DNA of 64,000 nucleotides from Azohydromonas caseinilytica. GTDB taxonomy: Bacteria > Pseudomonadota > Gammaproteobacteria > Burkholderiales > Burkholderiaceae_C. A program made the translations under genes and the position numbers. The stretch is from NCBI RefSeq assembly GCF_012927045.1, contig NZ_JABBFW010000001.1:186001-250000 (forward strand), given 5' to 3'. The notes below the pieces were generated by a model. The model searched no databases, had not been told where the DNA came from, and saw nothing but the letters and a program-made list of their open reading frames with translations. Of the stretch, positions 11,267 to 21,100 are shown piece after piece (within the stretch, counting starts at the first letter, position 1; each line of letters starts with the position of its first letter).

Positions 11267-11841
11267 CAGCGCGAGGACAGCATGCGGCTGAGCAGCACAC
11301 CCGCGGCCGCGGCCACGGCCAGCGACGCGATCGGATGCTCGCGCACGGTATCGCGCAGGCTCGTCACCCACTCTTCCTGCATGGCGCTGAGTTCATCCTT
11401 GCTCATGGGCAGCTTCTCGGTAGCGCTGCCCATGGTGCTGCGCAGCCGCTCCAGGGCCGGAGCCGCCTTCTCGGCCAGGCGGTCCACCGCCTCGTGCGCG
11501 CTCTGCACCATGCGGTCCATCGAGGCGCCGCTGCCCTGGGTGCCCTGCGCCATGGCGCTGTTGCCGCTGCCCGAGAGCCCGCCGCCCGTGGACGACATGC
11601 CGGAAGACGACATGCCTGACGTTCCGGAAGACATGCCCGCAGAAGACGACATGCCCGAGGTGCCGGAGGACATCCCGGAAGACGACATCCCCGACGAGGA
11701 GGACGACAGCCCGGAGGACGAGGACGACAGGCCGCTGGAGCTGTCGCCCGTGCCGCTGCTCATGCCGCTGCCGCCGAGGGTGGAGCCGCCCGTGGTGCCG
11801 GTGCTGCCGGAGGTCGGGAAGGGGCTGGAAGTCGAGGCCAT
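11266..11841 (-). CDS. DUF883/YqjD-like protein with Ser-Gly-Met repeat region
   Basis: The product has 191 residues. The C-terminal 90 are a DUF883-type domain: an amphipathic helix with MVQSAHEAVDRLAEKA, a second helix, then REHPIASLAVAAAAGVLLSRM, a C-tail membrane anchor. Family members such as YqjD and ElaB bind ribosomes at the inner membrane in stationary phase. The first 100 residues are unlike the family: imperfect repeats of SSGMSSGTSG/SSSGL type. A good AGGAGAG ribosome site precedes 11841. First gene of a three-gene operon. Confidence 0.75.
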   Translation of the reverse strand: MASTSSPFPTSGSTGTTGGSTLGGSGMSSGTGDSSSGLSSSSSGLSSSSSGMSSSGMSSGTSGMSSSAGMSSGTSGMSSSGMSSTGGGLSGSGNSAMAQGTQGSGASMDRMVQSAHEAVDRLAEKAAPALERLRSTMGSATEKLPMSKDELSAMQEEWVTSLRDTVREHPIASLAVAAAAGVLLSRMLSSR

Positions 11842-11919
11842 GAATAACTCTCCTGTGCTTTAGAACGCTTGGAGTGTCGGCGGCTGCCGACGGTAGGACG
11901 TGGCACGCCCCGATGCCAG

Positions 11920-11925
11920 CTTATA
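11920..11925 (-). promoter_or_regulatory. Candidate -10 element for the DUF883 operon
   Basis: On the minus strand TATAAG lies about 80 bases before the DUF883 start, in a G+C-rich setting with no convincing -35. Stationary-phase sigma factors tolerate that, but the call is weak. Confidence 0.25.
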
Positions 11926-11977
11926 CACGGCACCGGGGCGGCCGCAGGGAGCTCGGTAAGGGTTGCCGCAGGCCGCC

Positions 11978-12250
11978 TTAGCGTACGCTGCCCCGACGCA
12001 CGAGGTTGACGATGGCCAGCAGGACCACGGCGCCTACGAGCGAGACCAGCAGGGAACCGATGCTGAATGAATTGGCGTTGATGGAGGGGATGCCCACCAG
12101 TGGCGAGATGAACCAGCCCGCCAACGCGGCGCCGACGATGCCGACGATCACGTTGAGGAACATGCCCTGTTGGGCATCGGTGCGCATCATCAGGCTGGCT
12201 ACCCAGCCGATCAGACCGCCAACGAACAGCCAGACAATCAGGTTGATCAT
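11978..12250 (-). CDS. GlsB/YeaQ/YmgE-family small membrane protein
   Basis: This 90-residue protein with three hydrophobic helices is the transglycosylase-associated (GlsB/YeaQ/YmgE) type. It has the N-terminal WLFVGGLIGWVASLMM, the central GMFLNVIVGIVGAALAGW and the C-terminal LLVSLVGAVVLLAIVNLV segments. Members are induced by general stress and their biochemical role is not settled. The start at 12250 has an AGGAGTAAAG ribosome site. Just upstream on minus, the divergon-free gap of 60 bases contains TTGACA without a matching -10. Confidence 0.85.
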   Translation of the reverse strand: MINLIVWLFVGGLIGWVASLMMRTDAQQGMFLNVIVGIVGAALAGWFISPLVGIPSINANSFSIGSLLVSLVGAVVLLAIVNLVRRGSVR

Positions 12251-12310
12251 GGTGCTTTACTCCTGTTTCAGAGGTTGCAGAACACGGCGCCCTGATGCGC
12301 GAGTCCCGTG

Positions 12311-12946
12311 TCAAGGCTGAGGCAAACGGTGTGCCGCAGCCGTGCTGTCGCAGGTCTCGGCCTTGAACACGCGGGCGATGTAGTCCAGCGCGGCCTGCTT
12401 GAGCTCGGGCGTTTCGGAAGCGGTGCAATCCGCGGGGGCCCACACCGAGTAGCCGCGCAGGTAGGCATCCATGGCGGTGAGCTGCACGCACATGTCGGCC
12501 GAAAGCCCGACCACGATGAGCTCATGGGCATGCATCTGGGTCAGCAACAACTCCAGCGGGGTGGCATAGAAACCCGAGTGGCGTGGCTTGAGGATCGTCA
12601 GGTCGCCCTCGGCCGGTGCCAGCAGCCGGGCGATCTCGCCGGCCTCGCCTGGCAACCCCTGGCAGTAGTCCAGCACGTCGCTGAACTGCGAGCGCCACGT
12701 GCCATAGTTGTCATTGGCGTACACGGCCGGTACGCCTCGTTGTGCAAGCACCTGTTTCAAACGCGCCGTACAGTGCGCTGCCCGCAGGGCCGCGGGCGCG
12801 ATACTGTCGGCACCCGGGAACTGCAGCGGATTGATGAAATCCACGAGCAGCAGCACGCTGCGGCTTCGAGGCAAGGCATTGTCGCCAGCACCGATGGTGA
12901 GGGCTGGCCGATGCGGGGGCTTCACGTCCATGTGCCATTGCGGCAA
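12311..12946 (-). CDS. Isochorismatase-family cysteine hydrolase
   Basis: From the TTG at 12946 the product has 211 residues. The family triad is present: Asp36 in LLLVDFINP, Lys120 in ILKPRHSGFY, and Cys153 in VVGLSADMCVQLTA, with the non-prolyl cis-peptide-like region before it. Members hydrolyse isochorismate, nicotinamide or other amides; the substrate cannot be told from this sequence. AGGA lies eight bases before TTG 12946, whereas ATG 12931 has none. It is divergent from the NtrC-type regulator, 52 bases apart. Confidence 0.8.
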   Translation of the reverse strand: MPQWHMDVKPPHRPALTIGAGDNALPRSRSVLLLVDFINPLQFPGADSIAPAALRAAHCTARLKQVLAQRGVPAVYANDNYGTWRSQFSDVLDYCQGLPGEAGEIARLLAPAEGDLTILKPRHSGFYATPLELLLTQMHAHELIVVGLSADMCVQLTAMDAYLRGYSVWAPADCTASETPELKQAALDYIARVFKAETCDSTAAAHRLPQP

Positions 12947-12998
12947 CTTCAGTTCCTGACCCCGTGCGGGGATGCCCCGACACCTGAGGAGAGCACTC

Positions 12999-14420
<1,422 letters not shown>

Positions 14421-14536
14421 CGCCCTGCCCGACTTGGGTCAAGCGGCCGCCCCCCGGCGGCCGTTTCCTTTGGCGCGGCGCACGGCGCTTGCTGGAACCG
14501 GCCGGGGTGCCCGCCGCCGGCGCCCGGGATGCCGCC

Positions 14537-15988
14537 ATGACCGCCGATCCGCCTTCCGCTTCCTCGCCCTCCTCCGCCTCAAGGCCCGCCGCCACGTCCG
14601 CCTCGGGCGACGCCGCCTGGCGCGAGGAAAAGGACAGCATGGGCCCCGTGCGCGTGCCCGCGCAGGCCCTGTGGGGCGCTCAGACGCAGCGCGCGGTCGA
14701 GAACTTCGGCTTCGGCGGCGGCGGCATGCCCGCCGCCTTCGTGGAAGCCTTGCTGCACATCAAGGCAGCCGCCGCGCGCGCCAACGAGCAGCTGGGGCTG
14801 CTGGAGCCGCCCCTGGCGCAGGCCATCGCCGAAAGCGCCGACGCGCTGCTGGCCGACCCGCAGCGCATGGCGCACTTTCCGGTCGAGGTGTTCCAGACCG
14901 GCTCGGGCACCAGCTCCAACATGAACGCCAACGAGGTCCTGGCCACGCTGGCGGCGCGCCGCCTGGGCCGCGCCGTCAGTGCCAACGACCACGTCAACTT
15001 CGGCCAGAGCAGCAACGACACCATCCCCTCGGCCATCCACGTCGCCGCGGCGCTGCTGCTGGAGCGCGAGCTGCTGCCGGCGCTGGCGCACCTGGCGCTG
15101 GCGCTGGAGAACAAGGCGCCGACGCTGCGCCAGCATGTGAAGACCGGGCGCACGCACCTGATGGACGCTATGCCGGTGCGCTTCGACCAGGTGCTGGGCG
15201 GCTGGCGCGCGCAGGTGCAGCAGGCCATCAACGGGCTGTGCGCGGTGCAGCCGGCCGTCGCCACCCTGGCGCAGGGCGGCACGGCGGTGGGCACCGGGGT
15301 CAACACCCATCCCGATTTCGCCGCCAGCCTGTGCGCGCTGCTGCAAAAGCGTACCGGCATCCACTTCCAGCCCGCGGCCGAGCGCTTCTCGCTGATGGGT
15401 GCGCAGGACACGGCGGTGCAGCTCTCGGGGCAGCTCAAGGCCTGCGCGGTGGCGCTGATGAAGATCGCCAACGACCTGCGCTGGATGAACTCCGGGCCGC
15501 TGGCCGGGCTGGCGGAAATCGAGCTGCCGGCGCTGCAGCCGGGCAGCTCGATCATGCCGGGCAAGGTCAACCCGGTGATCCCGGAGGCCGTGGCGATGGT
15601 GGGCGCGCAGGTCATCGGCAACGACGCCGCCATCACCGTGGCCGGACAATCCGGCAATTTCGAGCTCAACGTGATGCTGCCGCTGGTGGCGCGCAACCTG
15701 CTTGAGAGCCTGCAACTGCTGGCCGCCGCCGCCCGCGCCCTGGCCGACCGCGCCATCGCAGGATTTACCGTCAACGAGACCAGCCTGCGCGCCGCGCTGG
15801 CGCGCAACCCGGTCCTGGTGACGGCGCTGAACCCGCTGGTGGGCTACCTCAAGGCCGCCGAGATCGCCAAGGCGGCCTACAAGCAGGGCCGCCCCATCAT
15901 CGACGTGGCCGACGAAATGACGGATCTGGGCCGGGACAAGCTGCAAGAGTTGCTGGACCCGGCACGATTGACGGAGGGAGGACTTTGA
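14537..15988 (+). CDS. fumC: Class II fumarate hydratase
   Basis: The product has 483 residues. It interconverts fumarate and malate in the TCA cycle without an iron-sulfur cluster. Seen motifs are REEKDSMGPVRVPA, GSGTSSNMNANEV, HVNFGQSSNDTIPSA, KTGRTHLMDAMPV and the flexible catalytic loop GSSIMPGKVNP at 336-346. Residues 1-27 are a Ser/Ala/Pro-rich extension absent from E. coli FumC, so the true start may lie slightly downstream; no clear ribosome site marks 14537. The stop overlaps the TTG start of the next gene. Confidence 0.93.
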   Translation: MTADPPSASSPSSASRPAATSASGDAAWREEKDSMGPVRVPAQALWGAQTQRAVENFGFGGGGMPAAFVEALLHIKAAAARANEQLGLLEPPLAQAIAESADALLADPQRMAHFPVEVFQTGSGTSSNMNANEVLATLAARRLGRAVSANDHVNFGQSSNDTIPSAIHVAAALLLERELLPALAHLALALENKAPTLRQHVKTGRTHLMDAMPVRFDQVLGGWRAQVQQAINGLCAVQPAVATLAQGGTAVGTGVNTHPDFAASLCALLQKRTGIHFQPAAERFSLMGAQDTAVQLSGQLKACAVALMKIANDLRWMNSGPLAGLAEIELPALQPGSSIMPGKVNPVIPEAVAMVGAQVIGNDAAITVAGQSGNFELNVMLPLVARNLLESLQLLAAAARALADRAIAGFTVNETSLRAALARNPVLVTALNPLVGYLKAAEIAKAAYKQGRPIIDVADEMTDLGRDKLQELLDPARLTEGGL

Positions 15989-16455
15989 TTCGCATACGCC
16001 CCTACGCCAGCTCGGACCTGAGCACCGTCGTGGCGCTGTTCACCGCCTCGGTGCACACCCTGGGCGCCAAGCACTACGGTCCCGAGCAACTGGACGCCTG
16101 GGCGCCGCGCCCGCCCGACCTGGAGGCCTGGCGCCAGCGGCTGGAGCCGCTGCGCATCCTCATGGCCGAGGATGCGCTGGGCCCCTGCGGCTTCATCGCC
16201 TGGCGCGACGACGGCCTCATCGATCTGCTCTACACCGCGCCGCGCTGCGCCCGCCGCGGCGTGGCCTCGCGGCTGGTGCAGGCGGCCGAGGACGACCTGA
16301 GCGCCTCGGGCGTGACCGAGCTCAGCACCGAGGCCAGCCTGGGCGCCTGGCCCTTCTTCGAGACCCAGGGTTTTACCGTCGTCGAGCCGCAGACCGTGAC
16401 CCGCCGCGGCGCCACCTTCACGCGCTTCCTGATGAAAAAGGAAAACGCCGCCTGA
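15985..16455 (+). CDS. GNAT-family N-acetyltransferase (YafP-like)
   Basis: The 156-residue protein has the GNAT acetyl-CoA loop in the APRCARRGVASRLVQAAE region (about residues 86-103) and a typical N-terminal IRIRPYASSDLSTVVALF start. The FFETQGFTVVEPQTVTRRG ending resembles the YafP subgroup. The start is TTG 15985 within TTGA, overlapping the fumC stop, with GGAGGGAGG before it, so translation is coupled to fumC. The acceptor substrate is unknown. Confidence 0.82.
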   Translation: MIRIRPYASSDLSTVVALFTASVHTLGAKHYGPEQLDAWAPRPPDLEAWRQRLEPLRILMAEDALGPCGFIAWRDDGLIDLLYTAPRCARRGVASRLVQAAEDDLSASGVTELSTEASLGAWPFFETQGFTVVEPQTVTRRGATFTRFLMKKENAA

Positions 16456-16466
16456 GCGGCGGCGTT
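16444..16466 (+). terminator. Hairpin overlapping the GNAT stop codon
   Basis: AACGCCGCC (16444-16452) pairs with GGCGGCGTT (16458-16466) around a five-base loop that contains part of the TGA stop. A weak pyrimidine run follows. It is a likely transcription terminator for the fumC-GNAT unit. Confidence 0.6.
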
Positions 16467-16501
16467 CTCCTCATTCCATTACCTGCGGCCAATGATGTAT
16501 T

Positions 16502-16597
16502 CCGTTCGCCCTGAGGTATCGAAGGGTGAGCGGCCCTCACTGTGATGCAGCCATCGCAGCCTCTCGGATTCGCCCTTCGATACCTCAGGGCGAACGG
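16502..16597. repeat. Perfect 25-bp inverted repeat pair, dispersed family
   Basis: The 25 bases at 16502-16526 (core CGCCCTGAGGTATCGAAGGG) recur as an exact reverse complement at 16573-16597, 46 bases apart, between the convergent GNAT and SDR genes. The same unit occurs degenerately at 9562-9650. RNA from either strand would form a long hairpin. Confidence 0.8.
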
Positions 16598-16620
16598 GTC
16601 CGAGGTCGTCCAGCATCAAG

Positions 16621-17370
16621 TCAAGGCCAGCTGCTCTCGCGCATCGGGATCACCGTCACCTCCGGAATGACGGTTTCCTCGTCCTGCAGCAGGCAGAAGC
16701 GCACGGCCTTGGCCACCTGCACCGGGTCCTGGAGCACGCCGGGGTCGATGTCGGGGAAGCGGTCCAGCAGGAAAGGCGTGCGCATGCCGCCGGCCACCAC
16801 CGCCGTCACCTTGATGCCCCTGGGCCGCAGCTCGGCATGCAGCGCGTGCGACAGCCCCAGCAGGCCCCACTTGGTGGCGTGGTAGGCCGCGGCGTTGGGC
16901 CAGGCGCGCTTGGAGGCGGTGGAGGCGATGTTGACGATGTGGCCGCCGCCGCAGGCCGACTCGCGACCCATCAGCGCCGCGGCATGCTTGGCCACGTAGA
17001 ACGGGCCGCTGAGGTTGGTGCGCACTATGCGTTCCCAGTCGAAGCCGTGCAGCTCGGCGATGGGCACCGTGATGTCGATGGCGGCGTTGTTGACCACGGC
17101 ATCGAGGCGGCCGAAGCGGTCGTGCACGCGCTGCATCAGCTCCAGCACCTGCGTCTCCTCGCCGACGTCCAGCGGCTCGGCGATGGCCTCGATGCCCTGC
17201 CGGGCCAGCTCGGCCGCCTGCTCCTTGGCGCGCTCCAGCACCAGGTCGGCCAGCACGACCGTGGCGCCCTCGGCGCCCAGCACCTGCGCGATGGCGGCGC
17301 CCAGGCCGCGCGAGCCGCCGGTGATGACGATGCTGCGGCCCTTGAGGGCATTGCCGGGGGGGAAAGTCAT
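16621..17370 (-). CDS. SDR-family NAD(P)-dependent oxidoreductase
   Basis: The 249-residue classical short-chain dehydrogenase has the cofactor motif TGGSRGLGAAIA (about 18-29), an ADL motif suggesting NAD preference, NNAA (about 90-93), and the catalytic Ser/Tyr/Lys in NIASTASKRAWPNAAAYHATK. The substrate is unknown. CGGAGG precedes ATG 17370. It follows the unknown 168-residue gene on the same strand by 77 bases, and is probably co-transcribed from the ABC fusion gene. Confidence 0.85.
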   Translation of the reverse strand: MTFPPGNALKGRSIVITGGSRGLGAAIAQVLGAEGATVVLADLVLERAKEQAAELARQGIEAIAEPLDVGEETQVLELMQRVHDRFGRLDAVVNNAAIDITVPIAELHGFDWERIVRTNLSGPFYVAKHAAALMGRESACGGGHIVNIASTASKRAWPNAAAYHATKWGLLGLSHALHAELRPRGIKVTAVVAGGMRTPFLLDRFPDIDPGVLQDPVQVAKAVRFCLLQDEETVIPEVTVIPMRESSWP

Positions 17371-17447
17371 GGGAAGTCCTCCGAGGGGGTTTGCAATGTG
17401 TCGAGATCTCGACGGGTAGGAAAAACCGGTCCGGCGCGGACGGACCG

Positions 17448-17954
17448 TCAGCCGCCGGCGTTGAGCTGGCGCTTCTCCAGCGCCGCGGCATGGCGCTGCT
17501 TGGCGATGGCGCGCAGGTTGGCGGCCAGCGCGGTGGCAAAGGCTTCATCGAACCAGGGGAAGGCGCCGCTGGCGGCCACGACAATGCCGTCCAGGCAGAC
17601 GCTGCCCCACAGCAGGCTGTCGCCCTCGCGCAGCCGGTGAGGCTGCAAGGCCTGCAGCGCATGGGTGTCGCCGCGGCTCCAGGCCAGGCGCGCCTTGGCG
17701 CGGGCGAAGCCGGCGTAGTCCGCATCCCAGCGGCTGCGGTCGCCCACGGCGTGCTCCAGCAGGATCGCCTCCTCGAACGGGCAGTCCGCCGGCGTGAGCG
17801 CTGGGTCCATCACCACCAGGTAGAAAAAGCCGCAGCCGCTGACCTGCGGGTCGGCCATGGCCGGCTCGATCATGGGAAGCGTCATGGCCAGCGCCTGCTC
17901 GGCGGCGTGGCGGTCGGCGAAATGGCTGCCGCGGCGGGGGGCTTGTTTGTCCAT
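17448..17954 (-). CDS. Conserved-looking protein of unknown function
   Basis: The 168-residue product is soluble, with no signal peptide. Its C-terminal half (LWGSVCLDGIVVAASGAFPW followed by two helices) loosely recalls the GlcG/HbpS fold, but the match is too weak to name. The start at 17954 (MDKQAPRRGSHF) sits 37 bases after the ABC fusion gene stop. A longer in-frame start at 18038 would run into that gene. Codon use matches its neighbours. Role unknown. Confidence 0.6.
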   Translation of the reverse strand: MDKQAPRRGSHFADRHAAEQALAMTLPMIEPAMADPQVSGCGFFYLVVMDPALTPADCPFEEAILLEHAVGDRSRWDADYAGFARAKARLAWSRGDTHALQALQPHRLREGDSLLWGSVCLDGIVVAASGAFPWFDEAFATALAANLRAIAKQRHAAALEKRQLNAGG

Positions 17955-17991
17955 GGCGCCGACAGGGCAACTGGCGCTCCCACCGGCGCCG

Positions 17992-20832
17992 CTACACCTC
18001 GATGGGGGGCGATGGCGGCCCGGTGCCCTCCGCCACACCCTGCGCGCTTGACAGCGGCCGCCCGATCTCCAGCAGCTCCGTGAGCAGCCGCTGCGGCTGG
18101 GCCGGCTTGGACAGGTGGGCGTGGAAGCCGGCGGCCAGCACCTGCGCCCGCACCTCCGGGCCGGTGAAGCCCGACAGCGCCAGCGCCGGCAGCCGCTGCG
18201 CCACCGGCACGCCGCGGCGCGATTCGAGCTGGCGCAGCGCGCGGATGAACTGCAGGCCGTCCTCCCCGCCCAGCGCGATCTCGCTGAGCAGCCGCTGCGG
18301 CCACATCGCGGTGGGATGGCGCTCCAGCCACTGCAGCGTCGCGCCGGCGCTGTCGAACAGCAGCACGTCGGCGCCCGACCCTTCCAGCAACTGCTGCAGC
18401 GCCAGGCGCGCCTCCGGGCGCGGCTCCAGGCACAGCACGCGCAGCCCGGCCAGCACCGGCAGCGGGGGCGCCTCGGCCGGGTCCTCCACCAGCCCGGGCA
18501 CCGTGTCTTCGTCCTGCGGACCGGCCGCGGCCACCGGGCGCAGCGGCAGCTCCACCACGTAGCGCAGCCCGTGCGAGGCGCTGGGCGGGTCGATGCTGAA
18601 GCGCCCGCCCTGGCGCTCCACCGTGGAGCGCAGCGTCAGCGGGTCCAGCGGCGTGTCCAGGCCGAAGGGCAGGCGCAGCGGCGCAAGCTCGTCTCCGGCC
18701 GCCGCCGTGCCGGCCTCGGGCGCGCCGGGCGAGGCCAGCGCCGGCACGGCATGGCGCCCGTCGCCGATGGTCAGCCGCGCCAGCTCGCCCTGGCGCTCCA
18801 GCCGCACCTCGATGCGCCGCCCGCGCGGCGTGGCCTGGATCGCGGCCACGCACAGCTCGCGCGTGAGCTGCGCCAGCGTGGTGGGGTCGCCGGTGACGCT
18901 GGCGTTGCCCAGGTCGATGTGCGCCGACAGCCGCACCTGGCGCGCGTCGAGCTCGGCGGCGAGGCCGTCCACCGCCTGGGCGATGAGCACCGCCAGGTTC
19001 ACCGGCTGGCGCGCCATGCGCCGCTCCAGCTTCTCGAACTGCTCCTGCTGCAGCTGCAGGTTCCAGAGCTGCGCGTACAGCCCCTCCTTGGCCAGCAGCT
19101 CCTCGTGGCGGCCGCGCTCGACGATACGGCCGCGGTCCATGACCACGATCTGGTCGGCGCCGACGATGGTGGAGAGGCGGTGGGCGATGATCAGCGTGGT
19201 GCGCCCCTGCGCGATGCGATCCAGCTCATGCTGGATGGCGCGCTCGGCGCGCGTGTCCAGCGCTGAGGTGGCCTCGTCGAAGATCATCAGCGGCGGGTTC
19301 TTGAGGAAGGCGCGCGCGATGGCGATGCGCTGCTTCTCGCCGCCGGAGAGCTTCATGCCGCGCTCGCCCACCACGGTGTCGTACTGCTCGGGCAGCGACA
19401 TGATGAACTCGTGCACCTGCGCCGCCTGGGCCGCGGCAATGATGTCCGCCATGCCCGCGCCCTGGCGCCCGTAGCCAATGTTGTAGGCGATGGTGTCGTT
19501 GAACAGCACCGTGTCCTGCGGCACCACGCCCACGGCGCGGCGCAGCGAGTCCAGCTGCACGTGCTTGAGGTCCTGCCCATCCACCGTGACGCGGCCCTGC
19601 TGCGGGTCGTAGAGGCGCAGCAGCAGCCGCGCCAGCGTGCTCTTGCCCGAGCCGCTGCCGCCCACCACCGCCACCGTCTGCCCGGCGCCGATCTCCAGGC
19701 TCAGGTCGTGCAGGATCGGCCGACCCGGCTCATAGCCGAAATGCACCTGCTCGAAGGCCACCGCGCCGCCGGCCAGCTTCAGCGGCGGCGCCTCGGGCGC
19801 GTCCTGGATCTCCACCGGCTGCTGCAGCAGGCCGAACAGCTTCTCGGTGTTGACCAGCGCGTCGCGCGCCTCGCGGAACACGAAGCCCAGCGCATTGAGC
19901 GGCAGGCAGATCTGGATGATGTAGCTGTTGACCAGCACCAGGTCGCCCACCGTCATCTGGCCGCGCACGGTCTGCTCGGCGGCCAGCAGCATCACCGCCG
20001 CGACGCCGGCGGCGATGATGGCGCTCTGGCCGATGTGCAGGCCCGAGAGCGCGCGCTGGTTGCGCACGCCCTCCTCCACCCAGGCGCCCAGCACGCTGGC
20101 GTAGCGCTGGCGCTCGAAGCCCTCGCGCGCATGGGTCTTGACGGTCTCGTAGTTGAGCAGCGTGTCCACCATGCGGCCGTTGGCGCGCGAGTCCATGTCG
20201 TTGACGCGGCGCTGGCGCAGCGCGCGCGTGGCCGTCTTGGCGGTGGTGAAGGCGGCGTAGACGAAGAACGTCACCATGATCACCAGCGTGAACCACAGGC
20301 TGTAGCCCGCGGCCATCACCGCCAGCACGGCGGCGAACTCCACCAGCGTCGGCACCACCGTGAACAGCCCCGAGCCCAGCAGGAAACCCACGCCTGCCGT
20401 GCCGCGCTCCACGTCGCGGATGAGCGCGCCGGTGTTGCGCTGCACGTGAAAGCGCGGGCTCAGGGACAGCAGGTGCGCGAAGCAGCGCTCGGCGAAGTCG
20501 GTGACGGTGGACAGCGTCACGCGCGCGAACACCAGGTCGCGCAGCTCGGTGAACAGCGTGCCGGCAAAGCGCAGCAGCGCGTAGCCCAGCAGCAGGAACA
20601 CCGGCAGCACCAGCACCGTGGCCACGCCGCGGGTGGTGGAGGTGGTGAGCGAGGCCGGCTCGCTGAAGCGGTCGATGACCTCCTTGAGCAGCAGCGGCAC
20701 CGCCACGGCCGCCAGCTTGGCCGCCACCAGCAGCGCCATGGCCAGCAGGGTGCGGTTGCGGTGGCGCCAGGCCGCCTGGGCCAGGCCGACGAACACGTGG
20801 GCTTTGCCGTTGCCTGGAGGGGTGTCTGCCAT
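17992..20832 (-). CDS. Atm1-like ABC exporter fused to degenerate kinase ATPase and receiver domain
   Basis: The product has 946 residues. Residues 1-340 are an ABC exporter membrane domain of Atm1/HMT1 type (NTGALIRDVERGTAGVGFLL, NYETVKTHAREGFE). An intact nucleotide-binding domain follows: GGSGSGKST with Lys397, LSGGEKQRIAIARA, MIFDEATSALD, AHRLST. After a short coiled linker, residues about 620-780 resemble a histidine-kinase HATPase, but the N-box reads RELCVAAIQATPRG and no DxGxG box remains. Residues about 800-930 are a receiver in which the phospho-acceptor position is Glu851 (SEIALGGEDG), while Lys909 is kept. There is no HisKA. ATG 20832 lacks a clear ribosome site; GTG 20910 is an alternative. 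Divergent from the small basic gene. Confidence 0.85.
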   Translation of the reverse strand: MADTPPGNGKAHVFVGLAQAAWRHRNRTLLAMALLVAAKLAAVAVPLLLKEVIDRFSEPASLTTSTTRGVATVLVLPVFLLLGYALLRFAGTLFTELRDLVFARVTLSTVTDFAERCFAHLLSLSPRFHVQRNTGALIRDVERGTAGVGFLLGSGLFTVVPTLVEFAAVLAVMAAGYSLWFTLVIMVTFFVYAAFTTAKTATRALRQRRVNDMDSRANGRMVDTLLNYETVKTHAREGFERQRYASVLGAWVEEGVRNQRALSGLHIGQSAIIAAGVAAVMLLAAEQTVRGQMTVGDLVLVNSYIIQICLPLNALGFVFREARDALVNTEKLFGLLQQPVEIQDAPEAPPLKLAGGAVAFEQVHFGYEPGRPILHDLSLEIGAGQTVAVVGGSGSGKSTLARLLLRLYDPQQGRVTVDGQDLKHVQLDSLRRAVGVVPQDTVLFNDTIAYNIGYGRQGAGMADIIAAAQAAQVHEFIMSLPEQYDTVVGERGMKLSGGEKQRIAIARAFLKNPPLMIFDEATSALDTRAERAIQHELDRIAQGRTTLIIAHRLSTIVGADQIVVMDRGRIVERGRHEELLAKEGLYAQLWNLQLQQEQFEKLERRMARQPVNLAVLIAQAVDGLAAELDARQVRLSAHIDLGNASVTGDPTTLAQLTRELCVAAIQATPRGRRIEVRLERQGELARLTIGDGRHAVPALASPGAPEAGTAAAGDELAPLRLPFGLDTPLDPLTLRSTVERQGGRFSIDPPSASHGLRYVVELPLRPVAAAGPQDEDTVPGLVEDPAEAPPLPVLAGLRVLCLEPRPEARLALQQLLEGSGADVLLFDSAGATLQWLERHPTAMWPQRLLSEIALGGEDGLQFIRALRQLESRRGVPVAQRLPALALSGFTGPEVRAQVLAAGFHAHLSKPAQPQRLLTELLEIGRPLSSAQGVAEGTGPPSPPIEV

Positions 20833-20921
20833 CGCCGCGCGGCGGCAAGCCGAGTGCCCAGCCCCCGAGGGCACGGGCCTTGCCAGGATGCCGGCCTGAC
20901 TTGTCTTCACAGGAGTCCCGC

Positions 20922-21083
20922 ATGGGCAACCAGATCAAGACCGAAGCCGACGCGCAAGCCACCATCCCGCTGCGCCCCGCGCAGGAGCAGAAGGCCACCG
21001 GCCAGAAGCGCAGCAAGGCGCGCGGCGTGGCCACGCGCAGCAAGAAGAACCCGGGCAAGCGCTCGCACCAGGGCGGGAGCTGA
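20922..21083 (+). CDS. Small basic protein, 53 residues
   Basis: ATG 20922 follows an AGGAG ribosome site. The product (MGNQIKTEADAQATIPLRP, then a Lys/Arg-rich tail with KRSKARGVATRSKKNPGKRS) is hydrophilic and strongly basic at its C-terminus. It could bind nucleic acid or be disordered; no family was recognised. It is divergent from the ABC fusion gene, 89 bases apart, and is followed by a hairpin. Confidence 0.65.
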   Translation: MGNQIKTEADAQATIPLRPAQEQKATGQKRSKARGVATRSKKNPGKRSHQGGS

Positions 21084-21100
21084 GTTCCGGTTGAAGTCAC

